From the NCBI RefSeq assembly GCF_000196255.1, contig NC_006370.1:3237411-3301410 (forward strand): a stretch of 64,000 bases of DNA, read 5' to 3'. Source of the DNA: Photobacterium profundum SS9. GTDB lineage: Bacteria > Pseudomonadota > Gammaproteobacteria > Enterobacterales > Vibrionaceae. Below are positions 34,845 through 44,147 of this stretch, in pieces; within the stretch, counting starts at the first letter, position 1; every line of letters starts with the position of its first letter. The position numbers were made by a program, and so were the translations under genes. Below the pieces are notes generated by a model. The model made no database searches, had not been told where the DNA came from, and saw only the letters and a program-made list of their open reading frames with translations.

Positions 34845-37742
34845 ATGACCGAATTTATCCTTCCACTCGGAAAAGTTCGTTGTATGAATTGTGCGAACAA
34901 AATCCACACAGCTTTAACGACCTTACCAAATATCGAGCATGTTGAGGTAGATACTCAACGCGCCATCATTACAGGAAACGTTGAGCTAGCACCTATCATG
35001 TCTACCATTACAGCATTAGGTTACGAGGCGGGCTATCAGCATGTATTGCCACTTCAGGGTTTATCATGTGGTAAATGTGTGGCAAAAGTAGAAGCAGCGC
35101 TGGCTGATAATGACCAAATCACTGATTTTTCAGTTACCAAAACACAAGCATCGGTAACAGGGGCAATCACAGAACCAAACTTAATCACCTTGATTGAAAC
35201 GTTAGGTTACTCCGTGCCTACCGAGCACACTTTTCATTTTGCTTTATCGGGGCTAAATTGCGGCAAGTGCGTCAAAAAAATTGAGAATACACTAGCAGAA
35301 CAGTCCAATATTAGCGCTTTCACTATCAGTAAAACGCAAGCTACTATCACGGCTAAAACCGAAGCCGATACGCTTGTTTCTCTGATTGAATCACTTGGGT
35401 TTATGGCGAAAAAAGTCGATGGCACAGAAACTGTAATCAATCACGACGATATAGAAATCAGCCATACACAAGACACACCGAATATCGCACCAATACAAGA
35501 AGATGCCTCTTCGAGTACCTTGCAATTTCTGCTTTCAGGAATGACATGTGCAAGTTGCGTATCTTCAGTAGAAAAAGCAATCTTAGCGGTATCTGGCGTC
35601 AAGCAAGCCAATATTAATTTAGCAGAACGTACTGCCTTAGTTACCGGTACAGCCTCTGAGCAACATATTATTACAGCCATTATTAATGCGGGTTACGGGG
35701 CTGAATTAAGTGGCGATGAGCAAACACGCCGTGCACGCCAACAAAAACAAAATGACACAGCATATCGCCTTCATATGCGTAATGCCTTTATTTCTCTCGG
35801 CCTAGGTATTCCTCTAATGGCCTGGGGATTATTAGGCGGGAATATGACGATTAACTCTTCCAGCAGTCAAATTGCCTGGGGGGGAATTGGCATTATCACC
35901 TTTGTTTTATTAATCACCGCTGGGCGTCATTTCTTTATTAATGCCTGGAAAGCATTCGTGCACCACCGTGCAACCATGGACACCTTAGTCGCCCTTGGTA
36001 CAGGATCCGCTTGGCTATTTTCCATGTTAGTGGTTATTGCGCCCGATATTTTTCCAGAGCCCGCTCGTCATGTGTACTTTGAAGCAAGTGCAATGATTTT
36101 AGGTCTAATTACTGTGGGGCATGCACTTGAAGCGAAAGCACGTAGTCGTACATCAAAAGCATTAGAGCGTTTAATCGATCTACAACCTCAAACTGCCATT
36201 GTTATTATTAACGGGAACGAGCAAGAAGTACCACTTGCCGACGTACAAGCAGGCATGTTGGTACGCCTTCATCCGGGGTCAAAAATACCCGTTGATGGAA
36301 TCGTTGAAGAAGGTCAAAGCTATATTGATGAATCAATGTTGACTGGTGAGCCAATTCCAGCCAACAAGCAAGCCGGGGATAAAGTTCACGCTGGCACAAT
36401 GAACCAAAATGGCAGCTTAATTTTTAAAGCAGAACAGATTGGTAGCAATACAATGTTGGCGCGTATTATCCAACTCGTTCGCCAAGCCCAAAGCAGCAAG
36501 CCCGCACTGGCACGGTTAGCAGATACCATTTCAGCCATCTTCGTACCCAGCGTCATGATTATTGCCATTCTAACTGCGATGGTATGGTACTACTTTGGCC
36601 CAGAACCATCGTCAATCTATATGCTGATCACAGCAACGACAATATTAATCATCGCTTGCCCTTGTGCGCTTGGTTTAGCTACCCCTATGTCGGTAACTGT
36701 CGGCGTGGGGCGGGCAGCAGAATATGGCATCTTGATTCGAGATGCAGAAGCGATGCAACTTGCCGCTGATATCGACACCGTAGTGCTTGATAAAACGGGA
36801 ACACTGACAGAAGGCAAACCTCAGGTCGTTAATATTCATACCTACAACAATGTCCAAAGTGACCACTTACTCAATTTAGCAGCCAGCCTTGAACAAGGCT
36901 CTGAACATCCTTTGGCACGTGCAATTATTGCAGCAGCCAATACTGAAGCACTCGTGCTACTTAAACAGCAATCATTCGAAGCAAAACCTGGCTTCGGTGT
37001 TATCGGTAAAGTAAGTGAACACCAACTTCTATTAGGCAATGCACGTTTGCTTCAACAACATCATGTCGATATTCAAGCAGCTGAAGAAGATGTTCATGAT
37101 ATTGCCAGCAAAGGTGCAACCCCTATCTACATGGCGATTAATAACCAATTAGCAGGAGTTTTTGGTGTGAGCGATCCCTTACGTCAAGATTCTATTTCAG
37201 CGGTAAAACGTATGAAAGCAATGAACCTTAATGTGGTGATGCTAACGGGGGACACTCTGATTACTGCTAATGCCATCGCCCATGAAGCAGGCATTGATAC
37301 CGTCATTGCAGGCGTATTACCTGACGGTAAAGCGGCGAAAATAGCAGAGCTTCAACAGCAAGGGCATAAAGTAGCGATGGTTGGTGATGGTATTAACGAT
37401 GCCCCAGCTCTCGCACTGGCTGAGGTCGGCATAGCAATGGGAAGCGGTAGTGATATTGCAATAGAAAGTGCCCAATTTGCGTTAATGCGTCATTCTTTAC
37501 ACGGTGTTATTGATGCGATTCAACTCTCAAAAGCAACATTGAAAAATATGAAGCAAAATTTATTTGGTGCTTTCATATATAACTCACTAGGAATTCCAAT
37601 TGCAGCAGGCGTTTTATTTCCATTAACAGGTACCTTATTAAGCCCTGTTATTGCAGGGGCTGCCATGGCTCTATCGTCTATCACTGTGGTAAGCAATGCA
37701 AACCGCTTACGTTTATTCAAACCTAATCAGCAGGAGAAATAA
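34845..37742 (+). CDS. copA: Cu(I)-exporting P-type ATPase CopA with four HMA domains
   Basis: 965 residues from ATG 34845 (AAGGTG at 6 bases; a GTG three codons earlier is less likely because it overlaps that site). Four N-terminal heavy-metal-associated domains with CMNC (13-16), CGKC (75-78), CGKC (139-142) and CASC (235-238); E. coli CopA has two. P1B-ATPase core: TGEP in the A domain, CPC within IIACPCALGLATP, phosphorylated DKTGTLT, HP in EHPLARA, GDGINDAPALA, and C-terminal metal residues. It pumps Cu(I) to the periplasm. The four HMA domains fall into clear pairs of similarity (2 and 3 nearly duplicate), suggesting internal duplication. Confidence 0.96.
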   Translation: MTEFILPLGKVRCMNCANKIHTALTTLPNIEHVEVDTQRAIITGNVELAPIMSTITALGYEAGYQHVLPLQGLSCGKCVAKVEAALADNDQITDFSVTKTQASVTGAITEPNLITLIETLGYSVPTEHTFHFALSGLNCGKCVKKIENTLAEQSNISAFTISKTQATITAKTEADTLVSLIESLGFMAKKVDGTETVINHDDIEISHTQDTPNIAPIQEDASSSTLQFLLSGMTCASCVSSVEKAILAVSGVKQANINLAERTALVTGTASEQHIITAIINAGYGAELSGDEQTRRARQQKQNDTAYRLHMRNAFISLGLGIPLMAWGLLGGNMTINSSSSQIAWGGIGIITFVLLITAGRHFFINAWKAFVHHRATMDTLVALGTGSAWLFSMLVVIAPDIFPEPARHVYFEASAMILGLITVGHALEAKARSRTSKALERLIDLQPQTAIVIINGNEQEVPLADVQAGMLVRLHPGSKIPVDGIVEEGQSYIDESMLTGEPIPANKQAGDKVHAGTMNQNGSLIFKAEQIGSNTMLARIIQLVRQAQSSKPALARLADTISAIFVPSVMIIAILTAMVWYYFGPEPSSIYMLITATTILIIACPCALGLATPMSVTVGVGRAAEYGILIRDAEAMQLAADIDTVVLDKTGTLTEGKPQVVNIHTYNNVQSDHLLNLAASLEQGSEHPLARAIIAAANTEALVLLKQQSFEAKPGFGVIGKVSEHQLLLGNARLLQQHHVDIQAAEEDVHDIASKGATPIYMAINNQLAGVFGVSDPLRQDSISAVKRMKAMNLNVVMLTGDTLITANAIAHEAGIDTVIAGVLPDGKAAKIAELQQQGHKVAMVGDGINDAPALALAEVGIAMGSGSDIAIESAQFALMRHSLHGVIDAIQLSKATLKNMKQNLFGAFIYNSLGIPIAAGVLFPLTGTLLSPVIAGAAMALSSITVVSNANRLRLFKPNQQEK

Positions 37743-37743
37743 T

Positions 37744-37824
37744 ATGGTTGGTCTTATCGGATTGTTCGCTATTGGCTTTATCATCTGGTGGTTTTGGTTA
37801 TACCCTGCGACGAAAGCAAAATAA
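37744..37824 (+). CDS. 26-residue membrane peptide coupled to copA
   Basis: ATG one base after the copA stop, with AGGAGA 7-8 bases upstream inside copA. MVGLIGLFAIGFIIWWFWLY is one membrane helix followed by PATKAK, a basic cytoplasmic tail. Good ribosome-binding site, tight coupling and helix-like composition make it a likely real small membrane protein, perhaps a CopA accessory subunit. I do not know a named family. Confidence 0.65.
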   Translation: MVGLIGLFAIGFIIWWFWLYPATKAK

Positions 37825-37871
37825 TACCGTTATTATCATCTCTATTAAATGACGCTATTTAATTACAATCA

Positions 37872-37897
37872 AACGGTCGATTCATCGGCCGTTTTTT
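37872..37897 (+). terminator. Terminator of the copA operon
   Basis: AACGGTCGA pairs (one G-T) with TCGGCCGTT around a TTCA loop and runs into six T. Confidence 0.9.
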
Positions 37898-37982
37898 CTC
37901 TTTCAATTAAAACCCACAGACAATGGTAAATTATCGATATAATTGATATAACAAATTATCTTGAAGCAATTCTGGTTCAATC

Positions 37983-38843
37983 ATGTTCAAAAAATTGTTT
38001 TCAAAAGCACTTATGGTGCTGCCATTTATCACAACATCCGTTTTTTCCGAGCCTATTGTTTGGCAAATAAAAGACGCGAACCGCGAATTTATTATTTTAG
38101 GCTCTGTACATGCAGGCACTCGTGATATGTACCCTCTGCCAAGTGCCTTTTTAGAGCACTGGAAAACGGCTGACAGCCTTGTTGTAGAAGCCAATATTCT
38201 GCGCCCCTCTCAAGCGCCTTTAGATATGTCTGGCCCTACAACATCATCAATGCTGAATCACCAACAGCTTGAAAAACTCGCTTCGATAGCCAATGACTTA
38301 AAGCTGCCTTATTCATCTCTTAGTAAAAACCCACCTTGGTTAACAGTGATCAGTATTCAAATGTCACTTGCCACTCAATTAGGCTTGAGTGCAGATCAAG
38401 GTATTGACACGATTTTACTTAAAAGGGCAATGAATGAAGACCTGCCTATTCTCGAATTAGAAAGCGTTGAACAACAACTATCAATGCTAAAAAGTATGCC
38501 CGATCACGGTAAAGAAATGCTCACAACATCGATTGATGACTGGGACAAAATGAGTAGCGAATTCACATGCCTGATTAATGCTTGGAAATTAGGCGACAGC
38601 CAGAAATTAACCATGCTTTTTGAAGAAAGTCAGCACAGTGAAGCTATCGATAATGTGCTTATTTTTGATCGTAATGAAGATTGGGCTGAGCAATTAACGT
38701 ATGGCTCAACTTACCAACAAGGTGAATTTATGATTGTAGTAGGCGCATTCCATTTATTTGGTGATAAAGGATTACCTAATTTATTAAAGCAGAATGGATT
38801 CACAGTGACTCAACTGACAAAAAGCAAAAAGGTTCAGTGCTGA
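37983..38843 (+). CDS. TraB/GumN (Tiki-like) family exported protein
   Basis: 286 residues; signal peptide to about residue 22 (TTSVFSEP). Family motifs: FIILGSVHAGTRDMYPLP near residue 37 (Gly-x-x-His), the central Glu-rich LPILELESVEQQL, and a C-terminal VVGAFHLFGDKGLPNLL with the second conserved His and Gly. Related eukaryotic Tiki proteins are metalloproteases; bacterial members are uncharacterised. Two Cys (about 198 and the C-terminal 286) may pair in the periplasm. Monocistronic. Confidence 0.88.
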   Translation: MFKKLFSKALMVLPFITTSVFSEPIVWQIKDANREFIILGSVHAGTRDMYPLPSAFLEHWKTADSLVVEANILRPSQAPLDMSGPTTSSMLNHQQLEKLASIANDLKLPYSSLSKNPPWLTVISIQMSLATQLGLSADQGIDTILLKRAMNEDLPILELESVEQQLSMLKSMPDHGKEMLTTSIDDWDKMSSEFTCLINAWKLGDSQKLTMLFEESQHSEAIDNVLIFDRNEDWAEQLTYGSTYQQGEFMIVVGAFHLFGDKGLPNLLKQNGFTVTQLTKSKKVQC

Positions 38844-38903
38844 TTAGAAGATCACGAAGAACATCGGAATACTCTAAGCGTAAAGAAAAATATATGCCAG
38901 AAA

Positions 38904-38934
38904 TGAAAAAAGCCTCGTCCTAAGACGAGGCTTT
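38904..38934 (-). terminator. Terminator of the tRNA-Pro array
   Basis: AAAGCCTCGTC and GACGAGGCTTT form an 11-bp stem with CTAA loop. On the minus strand it is followed by a T-run (38905-38910), 7 bases after the CCA end of the last tRNA. Confidence 0.92.
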
Positions 38935-38940
38935 CGAAAG

Positions 38941-39017
<77 letters not shown>

Positions 39018-39081
39018 ACATCGTATATTTTAAATCTTACCAGATTGATTCTATCTGACTTGCATCCAATAGAAATAATAG

Positions 39082-39180
39082 TGATCAGTGAAGAGGCTAA
39101 TCAAGGTTAAGGTTTACCCCCAACCCTCTGGTCCGCTATACCTAAAATCAGGATGCGCTACCAAGCTCTACTATTCACCG
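39082..39180 (-). pseudogene. Degenerate tRNA-Pro unit 2
   Basis: 99 bases. Acceptor pairing is retained with one G-T, but CCA is replaced by TCA, the T-arm is replaced by a longer AGGTTAAGGTTTACCCCC-type sequence, and the anticodon arm carries about 10 extra bases (GGTCCGCTATACCTAAAATC). Confidence 0.9.
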
Positions 39181-39243
39181 ACATTGTATATTTTAAATCT
39201 TACCAGATTGATTCTATCCGACTTTCATCCAATAGAAATATAG

Positions 39244-39340
39244 TGGTCGGTGAAGAGGCTAAACAAGGTTAAGGCTTACCCCGACCCTCTGGTCCGCTAT
39301 ACCTAAAATCAGGATGCGCTACCAAGCTCTACTATTCACC
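39244..39340 (-). pseudogene. Degenerate tRNA-Pro unit 3
   Basis: Keeps TGGTCGGTGAAG, so the CCA end is intact, but T-arm and anticodon arm are the expanded forms; one C fewer in the CCCC run and final CCAA instead of CCGA break the last acceptor pair. Confidence 0.9.
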
Positions 39341-39405
39341 AACATTGTATATTTTAAATCTTACCAGATTGATTCTATTCGACTTTCATCCAATAGAAAT
39401 AATAG

Positions 39406-39504
39406 TGGTCGGTGAAGAGGCTAAACAAGGTTAAGGTTTACCCCCGACCCTCTGGTCCGCTATACCTAAAATCAGGATGCGCTATCAAGCTCTACTATTC
39501 ACCG
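39406..39504 (-). pseudogene. Degenerate tRNA-Pro unit 4
   Basis: CCA end retained (TGGTCGG); expanded T-arm and anticodon arm; D-loop reads GCTATCAAGC. Confidence 0.9.
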
Positions 39505-39568
39505 ACATCGTATATTTTAAATCTTACCAGATTAATTCTATCTGACTTGCATCCAATAGAAATAATAG

Positions 39569-39667
39569 TGATCAGTGAAGAGGCTAATCAAAGTTAAGGT
39601 TTACCCCCAACCCTCTGGTCCGCTATACCTAAAATCAGGATGCGCTACCAAGCTCTACTATTCACCG
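39569..39667 (-). pseudogene. Degenerate tRNA-Pro unit 5
   Basis: TGATCAG end as in unit 2, expanded T-arm (AAAGTTAAGG variant) and anticodon arm. Confidence 0.9.
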
Positions 39668-39730
39668 ACATTGTATATTTTAAATCTTACCAGATTGATT
39701 CTATCCGACTTTCATCCAATAGAAATATAG

Positions 39731-39807
<77 letters not shown>

Positions 39808-39870
39808 ACATTGTATATTTGAATCTTACCAGATTGATTCTATCCGACTTTCATCCAATAGAAATAATAA

Positions 39871-39969
39871 TTATCAGTGAAGAGGCTAAACAAGGTTAAG
39901 GCTTACCCCCGACCCTCTGGTCCGCTATACCTAAAATCAGGATGCGCTATCAAGCTCTACTATTCACCG
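39871..39969 (-). pseudogene. Degenerate tRNA-Pro unit 7
   Basis: TTATCAG replaces the CCA-bearing end; expanded arms; matches unit 4 at 465-base distance. Confidence 0.9.
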
Positions 39970-40033
39970 ACATCGTATATTTTAAATCTTACCAGATTGA
40001 TTCTATCTGACTTGCATCCAATAGAAATAATAG

Positions 40034-40132
40034 TGATCAGTGAAGAGGCTAATCAAAGTTAAGGTTTACCCCCAACCCTCTGGTCCGCTATACCTAAAAT
40101 CAGGATGCGCTACCAAGCTCTACTATTCACCG
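40034..40132 (-). pseudogene. Degenerate tRNA-Pro unit 8
   Basis: Matches unit 5 at 465-base distance (TGATCAG end, AAAGTTAAGG variant), expanded T- and anticodon arms. Confidence 0.9.
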
Positions 40133-40195
40133 ACATTGTATATTTTAAATCTTACCAGATTGATTCTATCCGACTTTCATCCAATAGAAATATAG

Positions 40196-40272
<77 letters not shown>

Positions 40273-40335
40273 ACATTGTATATTTGAATCTTACCAGATT
40301 GATTCTATCCGACTTTCATCCAATAGAAATAATAA

Positions 40336-40424
<89 letters not shown>

Positions 40425-40488
40425 ACATTGTATATTTTAAATCTTACCAGATTGATTCTATCCGACTTTCATCCAATAGAAATAATAA

Positions 40489-40587
40489 TTATCAGTGAAG
40501 AGGCTAAACAAGGTTAAGGCTTACCCCCGACCCTCTGGTCCGCTATACCTAAAGTCAGGATGCGCTACCAAGCTCTACTATTCACCA
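40489..40587 (-). pseudogene. Degenerate tRNA-Pro unit 11
   Basis: TTATCAG end, expanded T-arm and anticodon arm (AAAGTCAGG variant), final CCAA. Confidence 0.9.
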
Positions 40588-40651
40588 ACATTGTATATTT
40601 TAAATCTTACCAGATTGATTCTATCCGACTTGCATCCAATAGAAATAATAG

Positions 40652-40728
<77 letters not shown>

Positions 40729-40792
40729 ACATCGTATATTTTAAATCTTACCAGATTGATTCTATCCGACTCGCATCCAATAGAAATAATAC

Positions 40793-40888
40793 TGTTCAGT
40801 GAAGAGGCTAATCAAGGTAAAGGTTTACCCCCGACCCCCGACCCTATGGTCCCAAACCAGATGCGCTACCAAGCTGCGCTATTCACCG
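40793..40888 (-). pseudogene. Degenerate tRNA-Pro unit 13
   Basis: Normal D-arm and TGG anticodon loop, but a mismatch in the anticodon stem (CTATGG), an expanded T-arm with a duplicated CCCCCGA, and ACA in place of CCA. Confidence 0.9.
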
Positions 40889-40952
40889 ACATTGTATATT
40901 TAAAATCTTACCAGATTCATTCTATCCGACTTGCATCCAATAGAAATAATAG

Positions 40953-41039
40953 TGGTCGGTGAAGAGGGATTCGAACCCCCGACCCTCTGGTCCGCTATAC
41001 CTAAAATCAGGATGCGCTACCAAGTTCTACTATTCACCG
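40953..41039 (-). pseudogene. Hybrid tRNA-Pro unit 14: normal 3' half, degenerate anticodon half
   Basis: First unit to be transcribed. Acceptor 3' strand, CCA and T-arm are normal (GGGATTCGAACCCCCGACCC), while the anticodon arm is the expanded degenerate type: the reciprocal of unit 10. Confidence 0.9.
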
Positions 41040-41072
41040 ACATAATCAACAGGAGTGCTGTTGAGGTCGCCT

Positions 41073-41100
41073 ATAATACTCAGCACGGAATATTAAGCAA
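41073..41100 (-). promoter_or_regulatory. Promoter of the tRNA-Pro array
   Basis: On the minus strand: -35 TTGCTT (41100-41095), 16-bp spacer, -10 TATTAT (41078-41073), then GGCGACC, a GC-rich discriminator typical of stringently controlled stable-RNA promoters. Confidence 0.75.
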
Positions 41101-41303
41101 GTTTTACAAGCCATTTTTTCTAATTCTAGATTCAGTTGCTCATCAATCACACAAACCAGAGGAAACACCGTCACTTAAGTGATCTAAAACACATCATTAA
41201 AAACACAAATTAAACATCTTGCCAACCATTGATCCAAATCATCATAACGTTTTCATTCATTGATTATCTTGTAGCCACTAACCCACGACTTTAAGGAAAG
41301 CAC

Positions 41304-41444
41304 ATGGATTTTTGGCTGGATCTTCTATTTGGTAACGCTGTAGGGCTCTCTTCAATGATCGTCATCTTTATTACGTTGGGTTTAATGTTATTTTTTGGCG
41401 GCTACTTTGTTTACAAAGTGTTGTCAGCACCCTCTCCTCACTAG
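41304..41444 (+). CDS. DUF3149 family small membrane protein
   Basis: 46 residues; AAGGAAA lies about 6 bases before the ATG. MDFWLDLLFGNAVGLSSMIV then a continuous hydrophobic helix and FVYKVLSAPSPH matches the DUF3149 family of single-span inner-membrane proteins common in Vibrionaceae. Function unknown. It is followed by a terminator-like hairpin. Confidence 0.88.
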   Translation: MDFWLDLLFGNAVGLSSMIVIFITLGLMLFFGGYFVYKVLSAPSPH

Positions 41445-41472
41445 AGCCATTTCGCAAAATATTTTACTTGCG

Positions 41473-41510
41473 CCAGGATCAACTTGTCGGTATTGATCCT
41501 GGATTTATTT
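41473..41510 (+). terminator. Terminator after the DUF3149 gene
   Basis: CCAGGATCAA (41473-41482) pairs with TTGATCCTGG (41493-41502), then a T-rich tail ATTTATTTTA. Confidence 0.75.
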
Positions 41511-41539
41511 TATCTTTATCCTTCCCAGATTGCCTCGTA

Positions 41540-41805
41540 TATACCCAAGTCACCTCAAAATGCAGGATTCAGAGTGGCCTCAATGTGTTTAACTCAAGGA
41601 AAATATGTGTAGAAATGGCACTCCCTTTCAAACATATTTGACACAGAAGAAGACACGTTGAGTCACTCCCGAAGGGCGAGTTTTATTGGACTCTATACGG
41701 CGTTGCTTATTTTCAACGTAGAACCACTAGGTCTATAAATTAGCGCCTTGCTTAGAGCCCAATAAATTCTCGCTGAAACGAGCATCTTGAGGTGACTTGG
41801 GTATA
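41540..41805. mobile_element. 266-bp MITE-like element with 24-bp terminal inverted repeats (copy C)
   Basis: Left end TATACCCAAGTCACCTCAAA(ATGC) at 41540-41563 and right end at 41782-41805 are inverted repeats with one mismatch in 24. No ORF inside. The ends match copies A and B at 20236 and 25261, which are shorter, so this looks like a family of non-autonomous elements. TA dinucleotides flank it. Confidence 0.8.
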
Positions 41806-41837
41806 ATCATTTCATCGCCCCTTAACGCCAAAGCATC

Positions 41838-42419
41838 ATGTCAGATAACAATGAATTAGATCTCTTTCGAGAGATGATGGCCGATGTTTCACCACTCGAA
41901 CAAGATCAAGTTGAAATCACTCAAAAATACCAAATAACAGAAACACATTTAGCACGTCAGACAGCAGCTCAAACCCTTACTGAAAGTGATCCTGAATATT
42001 TATCACTTGATAACGTCATAATGCGAAAGCCTGAAGATATTATTGAGTTCAAACGAGATGGCGTTCAGGAAGGTGTATTTAGAAAACTACGGCTTGGAAA
42101 ATACGAAATACAAGCTCGCTTGGATCTTCATCGTAAAACCTTAAAACAGGCACGAGATGAAATTCTACAATTTCTAAAACAATGCCAACGCATGGATATT
42201 CGTACTGTCATTATCATTCATGGCAAGGGCGAGCGTTCTGATCCACCAGCAATGATGAAGAGTCATGTCGCAACATGGTTAGAGCAAATATCTGACATTA
42301 TGTGTTTTCACTCGGCAATTCGACAGCATGGCGGTAATGGGGCAATCTATGTAATGCTAAAGAAAAGCCCAGCCAAAAAGCTCGATAATCGCGAGAAGCA
42401 TCAAAAGCGCCAACGTTAA
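41838..42419 (+). CDS. smrA: Smr-domain DNA endonuclease SmrA
   Basis: 193 residues. N-terminal FREMMADVSPL segment characteristic of SmrA/YdaL, then the Smr domain (about 90-175) with DLHRKTLKQA (Asp-x-His), IIIHGKGE and GGNGAIYVML motifs. Smr domains of this type nick DNA or RNA. Basic tail ends EKHQKRQR. Terminator follows. Confidence 0.92.
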   Translation: MSDNNELDLFREMMADVSPLEQDQVEITQKYQITETHLARQTAAQTLTESDPEYLSLDNVIMRKPEDIIEFKRDGVQEGVFRKLRLGKYEIQARLDLHRKTLKQARDEILQFLKQCQRMDIRTVIIIHGKGERSDPPAMMKSHVATWLEQISDIMCFHSAIRQHGGNGAIYVMLKKSPAKKLDNREKHQKRQR

Positions 42420-42445
42420 GGCTAAAGGCTAAAAAATTTCATAAA

Positions 42446-42480
42446 AAAGGCTTTCTGAGTCGTATTCCAGAAAGCCTTTC
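42446..42480. terminator. Bidirectional terminator, smrA / LysE exporter
   Basis: AAAGGCTTTCTG (42446-42457) pairs with CAGAAAGCCTTT (42468-42479), with A-tract upstream and T-rich tail, between convergent genes. Confidence 0.9.
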
Positions 42481-42522
42481 TTATTGTATAAGCTTATATA
42501 TTCAATTGTATTTCACTGCTCT

Positions 42523-43137
42523 CTACGCTTGAATAACCACTCGTATTGCCAAAAGAATAAGAACAACACCAGATAATTGGTCGATCAACTTAGCTTTAGT
42601 ACGCAGCTTATCTAATACTTTCGGATTCGATAATACAAAAGCAATAAAGGTATACCATAAACCATCAACCAGTAATGGCGTAGCTACAATGATGGAACGG
42701 CTGGTTATTTCAGTACCAACAGCAACAAACTGACTAAATAGCGCTAAAAAGAATAAAGCCAGCTTAGGGTTTAACAGTGAAATCATCAAGCCATCACGGG
42801 CCGCTTCACGTAAGCGTGCTTTTTTCCCCGCAGAGAGTTTCGCTGCCACACCACCTTTCGAGCGCAGTGCATTTACCCCAAGGTAAGCTAGATAAGCCGC
42901 CCCTGCATAAGAAATAAATGTAAATACAGTAGGTGATTGCTTTAATACCACCGCTAAACCCAATAGGGTGAGTAATGCATACACGCCAACACCGATTGCA
43001 TGCGCCCACGATGTAACAACGCCATGCAGCCTTCCGCTCGCAAGGCTATGCTTAGCCACAACCGCTAAACTTGGTCCTGGCGACATTGCCCCCAACATAC
43101 AGATCATTAATAACGAAAACCAAATACTCAGTGTCAT
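42523..43137 (-). CDS. LysE/RhtB family amino-acid exporter
   Basis: 204 residues from ATG 43137 (AAGGAG at 7 bases); an upstream extension is rejected. Six membrane segments; the signature GAMSPGPSLAVVAKHSL near residue 20 and the hydrophilic loop KARLREAARDGLMISLLNPK are typical of RhtB-type efflux of amino acids such as homoserine or lysine. Substrate unknown. It follows a LysR regulator by 55 bases on the same strand, which may control it. Confidence 0.9.
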   Translation of the reverse strand: MTLSIWFSLLMICMLGAMSPGPSLAVVAKHSLASGRLHGVVTSWAHAIGVGVYALLTLLGLAVVLKQSPTVFTFISYAGAAYLAYLGVNALRSKGGVAAKLSAGKKARLREAARDGLMISLLNPKLALFFLALFSQFVAVGTEITSRSIIVATPLLVDGLWYTFIAFVLSNPKVLDKLRTKAKLIDQLSGVVLILLAIRVVIQA

Positions 43138-43192
43138 GCTTTTGCTCCTTTTGCATGGCGGTAAATTAACAAGCAATGGCTATAATTAGAAA

Positions 43193-44137
43193 TCAAAACA
43201 ATTCATCAGCCTCATGATTATTAATCATAGGCATTGAATACATAGAGCTTCGCATCGTGGTTAAAAGTAATGTTCGCATCCACTGATGGGACGGTTCATT
43301 ATTATATTTAGGATGCCAAAGTAACCAATATTTATGCTCGGGCACAGATATAGGCAGAGGGAAATAGGTGATAGGAAAGAGTTGCTTCATATTTACGGCA
43401 ATATGTTCAGGGATCACCAACAACATATCAGAGCGACAAATAGTATTAAGTGCTGAAGTAAAAAAAGGCACCGAAAGCTTAACCCGTCGACTTAACCCTT
43501 GTTCAGCTAACCGCAAATCAACAAAGCTGTCTTTATCTCCACCACCAGTCACTGATGCATGATCGTAATACAAAAAATCATTTAATTGCAGTGTATCTGC
43601 CGTCGCTAGTGGGTGATCAGAACGCATCACACACACAGGATAATCAGCCCCAATCGGTTCTCCGCATAAACCATCCGGAATAGCGGATAGCATGGTAGAA
43701 ACAAACTGAATATCGAGATCGGCTAATTGTTCAAACTGTTTAGGTGACCACAATTGATAAGCGACACTAACGAGTGGAGCGTGCTCGCGTAAATGCTCAA
43801 CCACTTCAGGAAGAATATATTGCGCGACATAATCAGAAGATGATAGTACCACTTTACCCTGCCATTGTTCTGGCTGAAAGGTGACAGGTTCAAACAAACT
43901 ATTGCACTCAGCCAAAAGGGAATCTAACTTCAACTTTAAGGCTTCAGCACGTGGTGTCAGCAATAATCGATTCCCCTCACGTATTAACAATGTATCGTTA
44001 AATACTTCACGCAATTGGGTTAACTGTCGACTCACTGCTGATTGGGTAATATGTAAACGCTCAGCAGTACGACTGACATGACACTCTTCAAGCAGCACTT
44101 GTAAGGTACGTAATAAATTGAGGTTATGACTCTTCAT
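43193..44137 (-). CDS. LysR-family transcription regulator
   Basis: 314 residues. N-terminal helix-turn-helix (LNLLRTLQVLLEE, SRTAERLHITQSAVSRQLTQL) and a C-terminal periplasmic-binding-like effector domain (about 90-300). A likely regulator of the adjacent LysE exporter. It lies 10 bases after ybaK, so it may be co-transcribed with it. Confidence 0.92.
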   Translation of the reverse strand: MKSHNLNLLRTLQVLLEECHVSRTAERLHITQSAVSRQLTQLREVFNDTLLIREGNRLLLTPRAEALKLKLDSLLAECNSLFEPVTFQPEQWQGKVVLSSSDYVAQYILPEVVEHLREHAPLVSVAYQLWSPKQFEQLADLDIQFVSTMLSAIPDGLCGEPIGADYPVCVMRSDHPLATADTLQLNDFLYYDHASVTGGGDKDSFVDLRLAEQGLSRRVKLSVPFFTSALNTICRSDMLLVIPEHIAVNMKQLFPITYFPLPISVPEHKYWLLWHPKYNNEPSHQWMRTLLLTTMRSSMYSMPMINNHEADELF

Positions 44138-44147
44138 CTATTTTTCG

